The notes under the pieces: model-generated | Told to the model about the DNA's origin: nothing | Database searches by the model: none | Seen by the model: only the letters and a program-made list of their open reading frames with translations | NCBI GenBank assembly: GCA_003557085.1 | Contig: PWPR01000100.1 | Span: 1-7,752 of the forward strand | Reading direction: 5' to 3' | DNA from: Clostridia bacterium | GTDB lineage: Bacteria > Bacillota > UBA994 > PWPR01 | Length of the DNA stretch: 7,752 bases | Program-made: the position numbers and the translations under genes | Part shown: positions 5,909 to 7,752 of the stretch, piece by piece | Layout of the letters: every line of letters begins with the position of its first letter | Position numbering within the stretch: the stretch's first letter is position 1

Positions 5909-7752
5909 TTGAGTATTAATAATGTAACAAAACCAGTGGATTTTTTTGGTTTTGAACTAGGAGCAGATAGGAAAATTGCAAAATGGGATAAAATGGTAGA
6001 ATATTTTTATAAGTTAGAGGATGAAGTAAATTCTATCTTAGTTGAGGATATGGGGCCATCAACTGAAGGCAATCCATTCTTAGCTGTATATATTACATCA
6101 GAAGAGAATCTTAAAAACTTAGAGCAACTTAGACAAGTTAATCAACAAATAACTGACCCAAGAGGATTATCACAAGATGAGATTAAGGCATTGATTGACC
6201 AAGGAAAGGTAATTATAGTTCAAAGCATGAGTTTGCACGCCTCTGAAATTGGCGGTACTCAAATGGCTCCACAATTAGCTTATGAGCTTGTTACCTCTAA
6301 TAAGGAGGAAGACCTGAAGATTTTAGACAATGTAATCTTCATAATGGTGCCTTGCTTCAATCCTGATGGACAATTAATGATAGCAAATTGGTATGAAGAA
6401 TGGTTAGGCACTGAATATGAAGGTTGTAGCATGCCATGGTTGTATCATAAGTATGCTGGACATGATAACAATCGTGATGCATTTGCACTAAATCTAATCG
6501 AGTCAGATTATATGGCAAAGATTGTATTTAGGGATTGGAAACCTCACGCTTTCCAAGATCACCATCATATGGGTAGTTACGGAGCAAGATATTTCATAGC
6601 ACCATATTGCGATCCTGTTAGGCCTTATGCAGACCCACTAATTTGGCGAGAGTTGTCTTGGTATGGAGCGCATATGGCATATAAACTTGAAGAGGAAGGG
6701 GTTACTGGAGTTTTGAACAATGCACAGTTCCCTGGATGGGGGCACTTTGGCTTTCATTGGATAACAAATCATCATAATATAGCGGGAATGCTAACTGAGT
6801 CTGCTAATGCTAACTTAGCTTCGCCAAAATATATAGATGCTACTCAGTTAATCGGTAGTAATGATAAGGGTTTTCCAGCTTATCAAGAGCAAACCAATTT
6901 TCCAAATCCTTGGCCAGGTGGCTGGTGGAGATTGGGAGACATTGTAAATCAGCAAAAAATATCAGCTTGGGCTCTTTTAGACGTAGCTGCAAAAAACAAA
7001 GAAATGATACTCAAAAATGCTTATAACAAAGCATTAAGGCAAACTGTACGGGGTGAAAAAGACAAGGAGTATGCCTACTTAATTGCTCCAGACCAACACG
7101 ATAGACTAACTATGCTAAAATTAGTTGATTTACTATTAGCACAGGGAATTGAAATTCATCAAGCAACTGATAAGTTTACAGTTGGGAAAAAAGAGTACCA
7201 AGAAGGTACTTATGTAGTTTTCTTGGCTCAGCCTAAAATGGGCGTTATTAAACATTTACTAGGAGAAGTATCATATAAAGACAATTTCTATACAGAAAGA
7301 ATTGATGGATCTTTAATGGCTTATGATTCGTTAGCAGATACTTTGGCTGAATATATGGGTGTAGATGTTAAACCAGCAAAGCAAATTTTTGAAGGATCAT
7401 TTAAGTTAGTAGACGAGGTGCCTATTCCTGAAGTTAATATCGATGACTCAAACACATATTTAATATCATCAGAATATAATGATAGTTTCTTAGTAGTAAA
7501 TTTGATGCTAACTTTGAATAAATCAGTAAAAAGAATAACTTCTTCATTCTATTATGAAGGAAAATTATATCCGCAAGGAAGTTTTATCATAGAAGCTGCA
7601 AAAGATGATATTGAAAATATTTGTACTGAAATTGGTTTAGAAGCTCTAGCTATAAATGCAAATGAGTTGGCAGATGTGAAAGTAGAGTCTGCTGAGAAGA
7701 ATAAAATTGGTGTGTATCAAAGATACTGGGGTGGAAATGCAGATGAAGGTTG
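5909..7752 (+). CDS. M14-family zinc carboxypeptidase-like protein, 3' end missing
   Basis: The frame is open from TTG 5909 to the window edge (614 codons visible). The N-terminal sequence DFFGFELGADRKIAKWDKMV and the downstream order of motifs match the large M14 zinc metallopeptidases of bacteria. Zinc ligands are H110 and E113 in SLHASEIGG and H219 in DHHHMG; NPDGQ (151-155) and HDNNRD (185-190, R189 substrate-binding Arg) are intact, and E297 in LTESAN is the likely catalytic Glu. PNPWPGGWWRLGDIV and the following helices belong to the family's C-terminal half of the peptidase domain. The last visible residues, KIGVYQRYWGGNADEG, resemble the opening of the glutamine-amidotransferase-like domain that ends longer members, so perhaps a quarter to a third is missing. 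There is no signal peptide, unlike many exported relatives, suggesting a cytosolic enzyme. It probably trims peptides; the substrate is unknown. It follows a terminator with no clear promoter of its own. Confidence 0.88.
   Translation, partial: MSINNVTKPVDFFGFELGADRKIAKWDKMVEYFYKLEDEVNSILVEDMGPSTEGNPFLAVYITSEENLKNLEQLRQVNQQITDPRGLSQDEIKALIDQGKVIIVQSMSLHASEIGGTQMAPQLAYELVTSNKEEDLKILDNVIFIMVPCFNPDGQLMIANWYEEWLGTEYEGCSMPWLYHKYAGHDNNRDAFALNLIESDYMAKIVFRDWKPHAFQDHHHMGSYGARYFIAPYCDPVRPYADPLIWRELSWYGAHMAYKLEEEGVTGVLNNAQFPGWGHFGFHWITNHHNIAGMLTESANANLASPKYIDATQLIGSNDKGFPAYQEQTNFPNPWPGGWWRLGDIVNQQKISAWALLDVAAKNKEMILKNAYNKALRQTVRGEKDKEYAYLIAPDQHDRLTMLKLVDLLLAQGIEIHQATDKFTVGKKEYQEGTYVVFLAQPKMGVIKHLLGEVSYKDNFYTERIDGSLMAYDSLADTLAEYMGVDVKPAKQIFEGSFKLVDEVPIPEVNIDDSNTYLISSEYNDSFLVVNLMLTLNKSVKRITSSFYYEGKLYPQGSFIIEAAKDDIENICTEIGLEALAINANELADVKVESAEKNKIGVYQRYWGGNADEG

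Noticed and set aside
5828..5911. Stop-codon read-through joining the nuclease-like and M14 proteins
   Set aside because: Both genes share a frame and no second stop lies between them, but a terminator, a new Shine-Dalgarno and a family-typical N-terminus show separate genes; 78 nt without a stop can occur by chance.

Overview
The window reads as accessory or housekeeping DNA from a low-GC, Gram-positive bacterium of the Bacillota, most likely an anaerobic Clostridia/Tissierellia-type organism. The reasons are strong AT bias in all genes, near-consensus GGAGG ribosome binding sites, frequent TTA/ATA/AGA codons, and protein families in their Bacillota-type forms (dUTPase opening MGKRGF, HelD, M42 peptidase, RCC1 repeats of the IAAGxxHTxGL type). 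Genus cannot be fixed from sequence alone. All six supported genes lie on the + strand.

Layout: (1) The 3' part of an RCC1-repeat beta-propeller gene runs in from the left edge and ends at 1097; it contains seven exact 38-residue repeats preceded by more diverged ones. (2) A short intergenic stretch (1098-1181) holds a well-formed promoter whose 17-bp spacer contains a perfect 14-bp palindrome resembling a degenerate Gram-positive LexA box. (3) A compact four-gene unit follows: an M42 metallo-aminopeptidase, a trimeric-type dUTPase (dut), a HelD-type superfamily 1 helicase, and a RecB/AddB/Cas4-like PD-(D/E)XK protein with a four-cysteine Fe-S cluster signature. The last three genes are joined by two 8-nt overlaps of identical design (ATGNNTAA), implying translational coupling. 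(4) A perfect 11-bp hairpin plus T-run (5863-5896) closes this unit. (5) A large M14-family zinc carboxypeptidase-like gene begins at a TTG only 12 nt after the terminator and runs off the right edge.

The point of greatest interest is the dUTPase-HelD-Fe-S nuclease module. It places nucleotide-pool sanitation, an RNA-polymerase-associated helicase and a recombination-type nuclease fold under one promoter, as would suit DNA damage or transcription-replication conflict response. The nuclease-like protein carries Tyr where the second catalytic acid is expected, so it may be a non-cleaving, DNA-binding Fe-S partner. These functional links are inferences from gene order and motifs. No RNA genes, insertion sequences, CRISPR arrays or gene-free stretches over 300 bases were seen.
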